Positions 1-6,332 of a stretch of 12,994 nt of DNA are shown one piece after another. The stretch is from UBA2730 sp022793235 (GTDB lineage: Bacteria; Bacillota_I; Bacilli_A; RF39; UBA660), in the NCBI GenBank assembly GCA_949745755.1, contig CATJZL010000116.1, positions 1 through 12,994 of the forward strand, given 5' to 3'. A program made the translations under genes and the position numbers. How positions within the stretch are numbered: the stretch's first letter is position 1; every line of letters starts with the position of its first letter. The notes below the pieces were generated by a model. The model saw nothing but the letters and a program-made list of their open reading frames with translations. It made no database searches and was not told the origin of the DNA.

Positions 1-1
1 C

Positions 2-364
2 TGTGGAGATAAATTAACGCCTAGAATAATAGCTGAAATTGGAGATATAAGAAGATTCAAAAATGCTGGTTCAATCATTGCTTATGGTGGATTAGATGCC
101 CCTCCTTATCAATCTGGTCAATTTGAAGCAACAATAAGGCATATCTCTAAACGTGGTAATAAATATTTAAGAAAAGCTGGTTATGAAATAATGAAATCTA
201 TTAAAAGTAGTGGCAAACTTGGAAATGAATTATATGATTATATCTCAAAAAAAGAAGAAGAAGGTAAAGCAAAGAAAGTAGCTAAAATAGCAGGTTTAAA
301 TAAATTTATAAGAATGTATTATGGTAAAGTTAGAGAAAAATATAAAGAATTAGAAATATGGTAA
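2..364 (+). CDS. IS110-family transposase, C-terminal part (5' end outside window)
   Basis: The frame is open from the window edge to TAA at 362-364 and gives 120 residues. The protein has the features of the IS110 C-terminal domain (Transposase_20): an AEIGDIRRFKNAGS stretch, then AYGGLDAPPYQSGQ, then RHISKRGNKYLRKAGYE. In this family the Ser of the QSG motif belongs to the C-terminal catalytic site, which works with an N-terminal RuvC-like DEDD domain not visible here. These enzymes recombine DNA guided by a structured RNA from the noncoding end of the element. The visible part has no stop or frameshift, so this half looks intact. Whether the element is complete cannot be judged. Family assignment is secure; subgroup (IS110 or IS1111) is not. 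Confidence 0.9.
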   Translation, partial: CGDKLTPRIIAEIGDIRRFKNAGSIIAYGGLDAPPYQSGQFEATIRHISKRGNKYLRKAGYEIMKSIKSSGKLGNELYDYISKKEEEGKAKKVAKIAGLNKFIRMYYGKVREKYKELEIW

Positions 365-506
365 TTCCTTATGTTACAAAGAAAAAAGACCTAGTAATAG
401 GTCTGCGTTAGCATACTCTAAATTATTTCAAAAAATTTTACAAAAATATTAATTTAGTATTGAATTCTATTAGCAAGTTTTATTTTATAAATTCATTTTT
501 GTTTTC
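365..506. other. Noncoding flank of the IS110 element
   Basis: No open frame of note lies here. It contains the hairpin at 388-403 and the left arm (TTAGCAA, 470-476) of a 7-bp inverted repeat whose right arm (TTGCTAA, 515-521) lies inside the muramidase promoter spacer. In IS1111-type members of the family the guide (bridge) RNA is encoded downstream of the transposase, so this segment may hold part of such an RNA. I could not recognise its loops. Confidence 0.35.
382..403 (-). terminator. Hairpin with T-tract on the minus strand, behind the IS110 transposase
   Basis: GACCTA (388-393) and TAGGTC (398-403) form a perfect 6-bp stem with a GTAA loop on the + strand. The + strand has an A6 run just before it (382-387), so on the - strand the stem is followed by T6, as in an intrinsic terminator. 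Read that way it would stop antisense transcription entering the transposase. It could equally be a structural part of the element's noncoding end. The short stem limits confidence. Confidence 0.45.
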
Positions 507-535
507 TTTACAAATTGCTAAAAATGCTTTATAAT
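507..535 (+). promoter_or_regulatory. Sigma-A-type promoter of the muramidase gene
   Basis: The -35 box TTTACA (507-512) and the consensus -10 box TATAAT (530-535) are separated by exactly 17 bp. The predicted start of transcription is near 542, about 20 bases before the ATG at 561. Confidence 0.75.
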
Positions 536-547
536 ATGTCCTCAAAC

Positions 548-554
548 AAGGGGG
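548..554 (+). promoter_or_regulatory. Ribosome binding site that points to ATG 561
   Basis: AAGGGGG sits six bases before ATG 561. The TTG at 603, the first start of the open frame after the TGA, has no such site. Translation should therefore begin at 561, which is in the same frame as the muramidase but meets TGA at 591-593. Confidence 0.7.
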
Positions 555-560
555 ATATTT

Positions 561-1202
561 ATGTTTAAATTATCAAAGTCTTTTATTCATTGACTGTTAT
601 TTTTGGATTTTCTTTTACTTATTTATTTTGGGGGCACTCAAGATTTTATTATTCCTTCGCAGTTGGTTGATACTTCACAGAAAAGAGAATCTGAAAAAAT
701 TACAATGCTTTCTAAAAATGATTCTTTCTTGATATCTGGAGAATATGAAGAAAAACAAGAATTACAGTTTGTTAATCCTATTTTTATACAATTAAAAGAT
801 CATATATATAAAATTAGTAACCAGTATGGTGTTCCCTATGATATCTTGACAACTATTGGTCATCAAGAATCTGGTGGAGATTGGGAAACGAATGGTATGA
901 TTTCTTATACTGGTGATTATGGTCAGTTTCAAATTAATTTAAGATGGAATTTTGAAGATATACATAGAGATTTAGGTTTTACTGTTGAGGAATTGTTATA
1001 TGATCCATATAAAAATATCGAGGCTAGTGCTTATTTATTGAAAAGAATTATGAATTTATATGGTTACACTATTCATAATTTCAATTATGAAAATATATTT
1101 GGAACTTATAATGGCTGGTTAAATTGGAGGCGTAGTAGTATTTCTAGGCAATATGTTTCCTCTTGTATGTCTATTATCAGCCAACAAAAATATCTTTATT
1201 AA
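561..1202 (+). pseudogene. Secreted SLT/lysozyme-like muramidase with an in-frame TGA after codon 10
   Basis: From the well-supported ATG at 561 the frame reads MFKLSKSFIH, then TGA (591-593), then continues openly to TAA at 1200-1202. The first start after the TGA is TTG 603, which lacks a ribosome binding site and gives 199 aa. Numbered from TTG 603, an SLT/goose-lysozyme-like fold covers about residues 60-190: HQESGG with the likely catalytic Glu89, then GDYGQFQIN (104-112), an EASAYLLKRI helix, and GTYNGWLNW. Such enzymes cut the glycan strands of peptidoglycan outside the cell. The ten residues before the TGA plus the hydrophobic stretch after it would form one signal peptide, so a single substitution explains the break. 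The catalytic domain shows no decay, so a recent mutation, stop readthrough or a sequencing error are all possible. Domain call is strong; pseudogene status is uncertain. Confidence 0.6.
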
Positions 1203-1219
1203 AGATATTTTTCTTTTTG
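1186..1219 (+). terminator. Intrinsic terminator of the muramidase gene
   Basis: A perfect 12-bp inverted repeat (AAAAATATCTTT at 1186-1197 and AAAGATATTTTT at 1201-1212) has a 3-base loop and is followed by a C and T5. The stop codon begins in the loop. The stem is AT-rich, so it may be leaky. Confidence 0.65.
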
Positions 1220-1273
1220 TTTTCGTTACCTATTTAAATTTTTTAAGAAAATGTGAAATTTTTATGAAATTTA

Positions 1274-1282
1274 TGATATAAT
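1274..1282 (+). promoter_or_regulatory. Extended -10 promoter of the lipoprotein gene
   Basis: TGATATAAT gives a consensus extended -10 (TGN before TATAAT). The -35 region is poor (GTGAAA at 1253-1258, 18-bp spacer). The start of transcription is predicted near 1289, leaving a leader of about 12 bases that is almost only the AGGAGG site at 1291-1296. Confidence 0.7.
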
Positions 1283-1300
1283 TAGTAATGAGGAGGAGTT

Positions 1301-1756
1301 ATGAAGAAATTTTTATTTTTGGTAGTATGTATTTCTATGTTATTGCTTACTGGATGTGGTGCTGAAAAAGAAAAAACTTTAAAGTGTAGTCGTACTGTTA
1401 ATCAATCTAATATAAAAATGGATTTATCTTATAATGTTAATTATAAGGGTAAATATGTAACAACAATTAAAAGTACAGAAAAAATAACTTCTGATGATTC
1501 AACTGTTCTTGATACTTATAAGAAACAGTTGGAGTCTACTACTGCTTCACTTAGAAATATTAAGCATTACAATCATAACATAAAAATTGATGGTGATACT
1601 TTAACTAGTACTATCGATATTGATTATACTAAGATTGATACTAAAAAGTTAATTGAATTAGATTCTTCTATGAAACAATTGATAAAAAATGGAAAAGTTT
1701 CTGTTCAGGATATCAAATCTTTATATGGTCAGTTAGGCGTAACTTGTAAGGATTAA
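1301..1756 (+). CDS. Small lipoprotein, YehR/DUF1307-like
   Basis: The 151-aa product begins with a lipoprotein signal peptide: MKK, a hydrophobic core, then LLTGC with the lipidated Cys19. It should be anchored to the outer face of the cytoplasmic membrane. The mature part is hydrophilic. Its pattern (YKGKYVTTIKSTEKI, a DTYKKQLEST helix, then DGDTLTSTIDIDYTKID) resembles the YehR/DUF1307 lipoproteins, whose function is unknown. That match is from memory of the family and is moderate. Besides Cys19 there are only two cysteines, Cys29 and Cys149, near the two ends of the mature chain, which could form a disulfide. AGGAGG lies 4 bases before the ATG. The gene is its own transcription unit, with promoter and terminator both visible. 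Confidence 0.8.
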   Translation: MKKFLFLVVCISMLLLTGCGAEKEKTLKCSRTVNQSNIKMDLSYNVNYKGKYVTTIKSTEKITSDDSTVLDTYKKQLESTTASLRNIKHYNHNIKIDGDTLTSTIDIDYTKIDTKKLIELDSSMKQLIKNGKVSVQDIKSLYGQLGVTCKD

Positions 1757-1780
1757 ATCGAGATTTTCTCGATTTTTTTA
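1755..1780 (+). terminator. Intrinsic terminator of the lipoprotein gene
   Basis: AAATCGAGA (1755-1763) pairs perfectly with TCTCGATTT (1767-1775) around a TTT loop, and the T-run continues to 1779. The stem overlaps the stop codon. Confidence 0.8.
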
Positions 1781-2030
1781 TTTTATAAAACAAGTTATTT
1801 TATTTTTTCTCCATGTATACATGTTGTCTTTTCTATTTAATTACTCTATTTTTTATATTTTATTTTTGTTATATTATATCCATATATTTCCATTTTTTTA
1901 TTTTTGATATTTTAAAACGATTATTATTAACTTAAAAATTAATAATTTATGATGGTATTAATTTTGTTTATTTATAACTTTATAATTTATATATGAGGAA
2001 GATAAAGGTTAACATTTTTATATGATGCTT
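1781..2030. other. AT-rich intergenic region upstream of the XRE gene
   Basis: There is no gene here. The one feature that stands out is a perfect 12-bp palindrome, CATGTATACATG (1812-1823). A weak promoter for the next gene may lie at 1964-1993 (TTGTTT, 18-bp spacer, TATATA), with a second TATAAT at 1981-1986 that lacks a -35. The rest is T-rich sequence without recognisable structure. Confidence 0.5.
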
Positions 2031-2043
2031 GGAGGTGAGGTAG

Positions 2044-2307
2044 ATGGATGCAATGAAGTTAGTTGGTCTTAATACCAAATGGCATAGGTATCAAGAGGGT
2101 CTAACACAAGAAAAGTTTGCTGAAAGAACGAAATTCAAAATGGCATATATTAGTATTATAGAAACAGGGGATGCAAATCTTACCTGTAAAAATATAGATA
2201 CTATTGCCAAATCTTTTGGTATCGAAACTAAGCAATTGTTTGAGGAAAAAACAGCATTAAAAGCTAAAAAGTTACCAACTAGGGTTGATAAATATATACG
2301 TCAATAG
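2044..2307 (+). CDS. Small XRE-family helix-turn-helix regulator
   Basis: The 87-aa protein is almost entirely a Cro/CI-type HTH_3 domain: LNTKWHRYQEGLTQEKFAERTKFKMAYISIIETGDANLTCKNIDTIAKSFGI is covered by residues 9-61, with the LTQEKFAERTKFKMAYISIIE segment as the helix-turn-helix pair. A short basic tail (KAKKLPTRVDKYIRQ) follows. It should bind DNA as a dimer. GGAGG at 2031-2035 is 8 bases from ATG 2044, which favours this start over ATG 2053. No partner gene of a toxin-antitoxin or phage type follows; the next gene is convergent. Stand-alone regulators of this size occur in phage remnants, integrative elements and as host genes, so the target is unknown. Confidence 0.85.
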   Translation: MDAMKLVGLNTKWHRYQEGLTQEKFAERTKFKMAYISIIETGDANLTCKNIDTIAKSFGIETKQLFEEKTALKAKKLPTRVDKYIRQ

Positions 2308-2311
2308 TTTA

Positions 2312-2818
2312 TTAGTCTTTACTTATTTTGAATGGATCTATACTGATAATCGTATATCCTCTTTTTTTTATTTCATTATAAATATTTTCTATTAAATATT
2401 TGCTATTATAATTAGTTGTATTTTCAATATTTATATTTTTATTTAATGTATCAAAGAAGTCTATCTCTTTTGTATTTAAGAGATCATTTACTATTTTTTT
2501 GATTTTTTTGTTTAATTTTTCGTCTATATTTTTAGTTGTTTTTCCTAGCATTATTTCATTGAAGTCTCCTTCGTCTACTAAGGCCCATTTATGATTTGGA
2601 CAAATATATAAATTTGGTGGTATTAATTTAATTATATTTTGATAATAAAAATCTATTAAATATAAATATTTTGGGGTGATTCTTTCCCTAACTAATTCAT
2701 TAAAGCTCTTGTTTACTTCGATTTTGTTATTATATAGCTCTACAATTTCGTTCATAATTTTTTTACAATCTTTGTTTACTATCTTTTCTATTTCCTCAGT
2801 ATATTCTAATTTTTCCAT
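2312..2818 (-). CDS. Hypothetical protein, 168 aa
   Basis: I do not recognise the family. The protein is charged and mostly predicted helical, with no signal peptide or membrane segment. Visible features are a helical N-terminal half (residues 1-55), a central PPNLYICPNHKWALVDEGDF segment with Cys and His, a lysine-rich helix (KLNKKIKKIVNDLL) and a C-terminal KRGYTIISIDPF strand. AGGAG lies 7-8 bases before the ATG and a consensus extended -10 lies about 50 bp upstream, so it is very likely a real gene. It has its own transcription unit and ends 4 bp from the XRE gene, facing it. No terminator is visible between the two stops. Confidence 0.75.
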   Translation of the reverse strand: MEKLEYTEEIEKIVNKDCKKIMNEIVELYNNKIEVNKSFNELVRERITPKYLYLIDFYYQNIIKLIPPNLYICPNHKWALVDEGDFNEIMLGKTTKNIDEKLNKKIKKIVNDLLNTKEIDFFDTLNKNINIENTTNYNSKYLIENIYNEIKKRGYTIISIDPFKISKD

Positions 2819-2866
2819 ATATCTTCTCCTTAATAAGTATTGTTAAACTATAACTTAAGTAATTAG

Positions 2867-2875
2867 ATTATATCA
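2867..2875 (-). promoter_or_regulatory. Extended -10 promoter of the 168-aa hypothetical gene
   Basis: On the - strand this reads TGATATAAT, a consensus extended -10 with no good -35. Predicted transcription start is near 2860, giving a leader of about 41 bases with AGGAG before the ATG. Confidence 0.65.
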
Positions 2876-2955
2876 CTTATCTATAAAAAAGATTAAAAAA
2901 ATGTATAAATAATTTTGAAAATTATAATTAAAAACCTTTACTTATATTTTTTCAT

Positions 2956-2978
2956 AGAAAAAGGAGAATTTTTCTCCT
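2956..2978 (-). terminator. Intrinsic terminator of the ftsEX-M23 operon
   Basis: On the - strand AGGAGAA (2978-2972) pairs with TTCTCCT (2968-2962) around a 3-base loop, followed by a T-run and CTATG. It overlaps the stop codon of the last M23 gene. Confidence 0.8.
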
Positions 2979-4134
2979 ATCTATTGTTCCATTTACTTGG
3001 TAATTCTATATAACTAGCTGGGTTTCTTGTACTTTTTTGGTAGGTTGCCCAGGTACATCCTCCACCTTCTGATTTCCAGTCACAAGTTGTAATTTCTAAA
3101 TGAAGGTGTGGTCCAAACGAATATCCTGTATTTCCCATTTTACCAATTGTTGTTTTGTAAGAAACATATTGACCAGATTTTACTGCAAAATTCCTTAAAT
3201 GGGCATAGGTGGAGTAAATAAACCGTCCATTATGATTGTGTCTTATTTTTACTACTAGCGCCCCATAATTATCATAATATGTAGCCGTTACTTGTCCGTT
3301 CGCTACTGGATAGAGATCTATACTCTTATTATTACTTCCAAAGTCCATTCCAAGATGTCCTCCATATCCACCATACCCTTGTGTTATATAACCATGTTCC
3401 ATAGGTCTATAAAATCCATTTGTACTTGGTAACGATCCTTCTACTTGCATTTTTCTATAAATACAAGCTTGGATGTCTTCATCGTCCCTACATCCCATAT
3501 TTTTTAGATTATCTCTTTGTTCCTTATTAGATTTTATTCGTTCTTCAATGCTGGGCATTCCTGCTTTTAGACTGGCAGTATCTTCATCTATTCTTTCTTT
3601 TTCTTTTTGTAGATCTTTTTTTAATTTTGTTTGTTCTTCTTTTTTTGAAGTTAATTCTTTTTTTCTAGCATTGTTTTTCCTTATTAATTCTTGAAGTTCA
3701 TTCATAATTTGTTTATTGTATTCTGTTAGTTGTTCTACAATTGACATCCTGTAAATCATATCAGTTATAGTTGTTGCTCCAAAGGCATATTCTAGATAAG
3801 CATTTTCTCCATTTGCTATTTGATAATAAGTCATAATTTGCTTACTTTCTTCACTTTTTTTTTCTATTTGTTTATTGCTTTCTTCAATTTCTTTTTCTAA
3901 GTTTGCAATTTCTGTTTCCATTTGCTTTATTCGCTGTTCGATTGATATAATATTTTTTTTAATTTCTGCAACTTCTGCTTCATTTTTTGCTATTTTATTT
4001 TTTCTTTCTTCTAGTTCTTTTGTTTCTTTTTCAATTTCTGCTTCAAATTCTTTTATTGTTTGAGCTCCTATTAATAAGGGGGAATAGAATGCATATATTA
4101 TTAATAGTATTATTAATATTTTTTTTCCTTTCAT
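2977..4134 (-). CDS. Secreted coiled-coil M23 endopeptidase, second FtsEX effector candidate
   Basis: The 385-aa protein has a signal peptide (about residues 1-24, ending IGAQ), a long coiled coil (about 27-215) and a C-terminal LytM/M23 domain (about 240-380). The zinc and catalytic residues are all present: His260 and Asp264 in HLGMD, His312 in YAHL, and His343 and His345 in HLHLE. It should therefore cleave peptide cross-links in peptidoglycan, unlike EnvC-type activators with degenerate sites. The coiled coil contains the conserved AYLEYAFGATTITDMIYRMSIVEQL region (about 110-137) typical of PcsB/EnvC-like partners of FtsX. Cysteines 215/224 and 351/360 form two C-x8-C pairs. A strong GAAGGAGG site precedes the ATG. 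It is the last gene of the operon, 34 bp after its paralog, from which it differs mainly by a much shorter linker. Confidence 0.9.
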   Translation of the reverse strand: MKGKKILIILLIIYAFYSPLLIGAQTIKEFEAEIEKETKELEERKNKIAKNEAEVAEIKKNIISIEQRIKQMETEIANLEKEIEESNKQIEKKSEESKQIMTYYQIANGENAYLEYAFGATTITDMIYRMSIVEQLTEYNKQIMNELQELIRKNNARKKELTSKKEEQTKLKKDLQKEKERIDEDTASLKAGMPSIEERIKSNKEQRDNLKNMGCRDDEDIQACIYRKMQVEGSLPSTNGFYRPMEHGYITQGYGGYGGHLGMDFGSNNKSIDLYPVANGQVTATYYDNYGALVVKIRHNHNGRFIYSTYAHLRNFAVKSGQYVSYKTTIGKMGNTGYSFGPHLHLEITTCDWKSEGGGCTWATYQKSTRNPASYIELPSKWNNR

Positions 4135-4168
4135 CTTTTTTCCTCCTTCTATTTTATATATAAAATTA

Positions 4169-5413
4169 TTATCTATTTGTCCAGTTTCCTGGTAAACTAA
4201 TTAGGCTAGTTGGACTCATTGTACTTTTTTGATAGGTTGCCCAAGTACATCCTCCACCAAATGATTTCCAATCACATGTAGTTATTTCTAAATGTAGATG
4301 TGGTCCAAATGAATATCCTGTATTTCCCATATTTCCTATTTGATCCGTATAACTTACATATTGTCCTGAAGATACTGTCCATCTACTTAAATGAGCATAG
4401 GTAGAATAAATAAATCTTCCATTGTATTGATGTCTTATTTTTACTACTAATGCACCATAATTATCATAGTAGGTAGCTGTTACTGTTCCATTTTTAATGG
4501 GATATATTGGAATTGTTTTATTAGAACTTCCTATATCTACACCTAAATGACCTCCATATCCACTATATCCTTGTGTTATATAACCATATTCTATTGGTCT
4601 ATAAAATCCATTTGTACTTGGTTTAGAAATTGGTTCATCTCCTGTATTTTCTTCTTCATTTTCCTCATCATTTATAGGAGGAGAGACTTCTTCTTTTTCT
4701 TGTTCTGCTTCTTGCTCTTTTAATATTCTATAGGTGCAACTTTGTATGTCCTCATCCATTCCACATCCTAGTGTTTTTAAATCATCAATTTGTTTTTTGT
4801 CATATTTTATTTGTTCTTCAATAGATGGCATTCCTGCTTTTATTTTTTTATTTTCCGCTTCAATATTTTCTTTTTCCTTTTGAAGATCTTTTTTTAGTGT
4901 CGTTTGCTTTTCTTTCTCTTTTGTTATTTCTTTTTTCTTTTTATTTGTTTCTTCAATTAAGATTTTTAATTCTTTTATTATTTGCTCGTTATAATTTGTT
5001 AGTTGTTCTACAAGAGAGACTCTATAAATCATGTCTGTTATGGTACTTGCTCCAAAGGCATATTTCAAATATGCATTCTCCCCATTTGATATTTGATAAT
5101 ATGCCATTATTTGCTTACTTTCTTCGCTTTTTTTTTCGATACTTTTGGTATTTTCTTCTATCTCTTTTTGCAAATTTGTTATCTTTTCTACTGTTTCTTT
5201 TATTTTTGTTTCTAAATTTTCTATTTTTTTCTTTTTCTCTTCTATTTTTATATTATTCTCTTTTATTTTTTCTTGTTCTGCCTGCAATTCTTTTGTTCTT
5301 TTTTCTACTTCTTCTTCCAATTGTCTTCTTGTTTGGGCTTTTATATTTAGTGGTGTAATTATAGTTAAAATACAAATTGCAACGAATACTATTTTATTCT
5401 TTTTTCTATTCAT
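4169..5413 (-). CDS. Secreted coiled-coil M23 endopeptidase, first FtsEX effector candidate
   Basis: The 414-aa protein has a signal peptide (about 1-26), a coiled coil (about 28-215), an acidic Glu/Asn-rich linker (about 232-264) and an M23 domain. His289, Asp293, His372 and His374 make a complete metal site. The matured chain has four cysteines, 217/226 and 380/389, again two C-x8-C pairs at the same places as in the paralog. In Streptococcus (PcsB) and Bacillus (CwlO) the hydrolase controlled by FtsEX has the same coiled-coil-plus-catalytic-domain plan, although those catalytic domains are CHAP or NlpC/P60. The ATG lies 10 bp after the ftsX stop with GGGGTG in the gap, so tight co-expression with ftsX is expected. 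The role as FtsX-bound hydrolase is inferred from position and architecture. Confidence 0.9.
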   Translation of the reverse strand: MNRKKNKIVFVAICILTIITPLNIKAQTRRQLEEEVEKRTKELQAEQEKIKENNIKIEEKKKKIENLETKIKETVEKITNLQKEIEENTKSIEKKSEESKQIMAYYQISNGENAYLKYAFGASTITDMIYRVSLVEQLTNYNEQIIKELKILIEETNKKKKEITKEKEKQTTLKKDLQKEKENIEAENKKIKAGMPSIEEQIKYDKKQIDDLKTLGCGMDEDIQSCTYRILKEQEAEQEKEEVSPPINDEENEEENTGDEPISKPSTNGFYRPIEYGYITQGYSGYGGHLGVDIGSSNKTIPIYPIKNGTVTATYYDNYGALVVKIRHQYNGRFIYSTYAHLSRWTVSSGQYVSYTDQIGNMGNTGYSFGPHLHLEITTCDWKSFGGGCTWATYQKSTMSPTSLISLPGNWTNR

Positions 5414-5423
5414 GTTTCACCCC

Positions 5424-6332
5424 TTATACTTTTAAATACTTTCTTACAGCAGAGGATGAACCTATCATTCCTACAATTATTCCAATAATAATTACCATGG
5501 TTGTTATACTGTAAATGAATGGCATTGGTTTTATTAAATTTATTAAAGGAGTAAAAACATAACCATCTAGTCTTTCATATAGGTATGGATATCCAAATAT
5601 TACTATTAGTGTTGGAATTATTGATCCTAATAATCCTAGAACCATTCCTTCTATTATAAACGGAATTTTTATCGTAAAGTTGCTTGCTCCTACTAATCTC
5701 ATGATGCTTATTTCTCTTTTTCTAGAGTAAATTGTTAATTTAATTGTGTTAATAATTAAGAATATAGTTACTAATATTAGTGCAATTACTGCACCATAAG
5801 TTACTTTTTGTATGGTGTCAAAAGCACTAATTAGTTTATCGACCATTCCTTCTCCATACCTTACTACTTCAACATTTTCTATTCTTTCTATCTGCTTTGC
5901 TGTTTTACCTATTTTTTCAACTTCTTTTACTTTAATTTGAAATGTATCTTTTAATGGGTTGTCTTCTTCTGCCCATTCTCCCATGACTGATTCGAAAATT
6001 TCTGATTCTTTTTGCATAGCTTCTTTTACATTCTTTTTACTTTCATATTTTATTTCTTTTTTATCTATATTTTCTATCTTATTTAATTCTTCTTTTATAT
6101 GTTCTACATCACTTTCTGTTGCTTTATTGTTTACAAATACAACTATCGTTAAATCTTTTTCAATCTCTTTAGTAAAATTTGTTACATTGTAAGACAATAT
6201 TATTGAAATGGCAACGATTATAAGTGTTATGGTAATACAAGAAATAGATGCTAAAGATAGACTAAAATTACGGAAGACGCTTTTGAAGGCATCTCTAATT
6301 CCTCTTCCTAACATTCTAAGCATTTTCATCAT
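5424..6332 (-). CDS. ftsX: Cell-division ABC transporter permease-like protein FtsX
   Basis: The 302-aa length fits FtsX. The N-terminal RGIRDAFKSVFRNFSLSLASIS segment precedes TM1 (about 24-48). An extracellular domain of about 125 residues follows (KEIEKDLTIVVFVNNKATESD onward), then TM2 (about 175-198), TM3 (about 222-245) and TM4 (about 273-296). FtsX passes the ATPase cycle of FtsE through the membrane to a peptidoglycan hydrolase held by its extracellular loop. Its ATG overlaps the end of ftsE by 17 bp and is preceded by AAAGGA, so the pair is translationally coupled. The two following genes encode the likely hydrolases. Confidence 0.95.
   Translation of the reverse strand: MMKMLRMLGRGIRDAFKSVFRNFSLSLASISCITITLIIVAISIILSYNVTNFTKEIEKDLTIVVFVNNKATESDVEHIKEELNKIENIDKKEIKYESKKNVKEAMQKESEIFESVMGEWAEEDNPLKDTFQIKVKEVEKIGKTAKQIERIENVEVVRYGEGMVDKLISAFDTIQKVTYGAVIALILVTIFLIINTIKLTIYSRKREISIMRLVGASNFTIKIPFIIEGMVLGLLGSIIPTLIVIFGYPYLYERLDGYVFTPLINLIKPMPFIYSITTMVIIIGIIVGMIGSSSAVRKYLKV

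Larger units (their letters stand above)
1..403 (+). mobile_element. Right part of an IS110-family insertion sequence, ends not defined
   Basis: The transposase fragment shows that an insertion sequence enters from the left. The right boundary was not found. IS110 elements usually lack clear terminal inverted repeats and target duplications, so sequence alone does not fix it. The end given is only the outer edge of the hairpin after the transposase. The element must stop before the muramidase promoter at 507-535 if that promoter is native to the host gene. Confidence 0.5.

Noticed and set aside
561..1202. TGA read as tryptophan, which would repair the muramidase
   Set aside because: prfB requires TGA as a stop at its frameshift site, RF2 is intact, and the other genes use TGG for Trp with no in-frame TGA.
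4151..4166. 16-bp AT palindrome between the two M23 genes as terminator
   Set aside because: It consists only of A and T, has no loop and no T-tract, and arises easily by chance at this composition.
4825..5435. Long + strand frames rich in Phe and Leu over the M23 genes (4825-5358, 5145-5435; likewise 3473-3694, 3875-4063)
   Set aside because: They are complements of Lys/Glu-rich coiled coils, which always give hydrophobic antisense frames; they lack ribosome binding sites.
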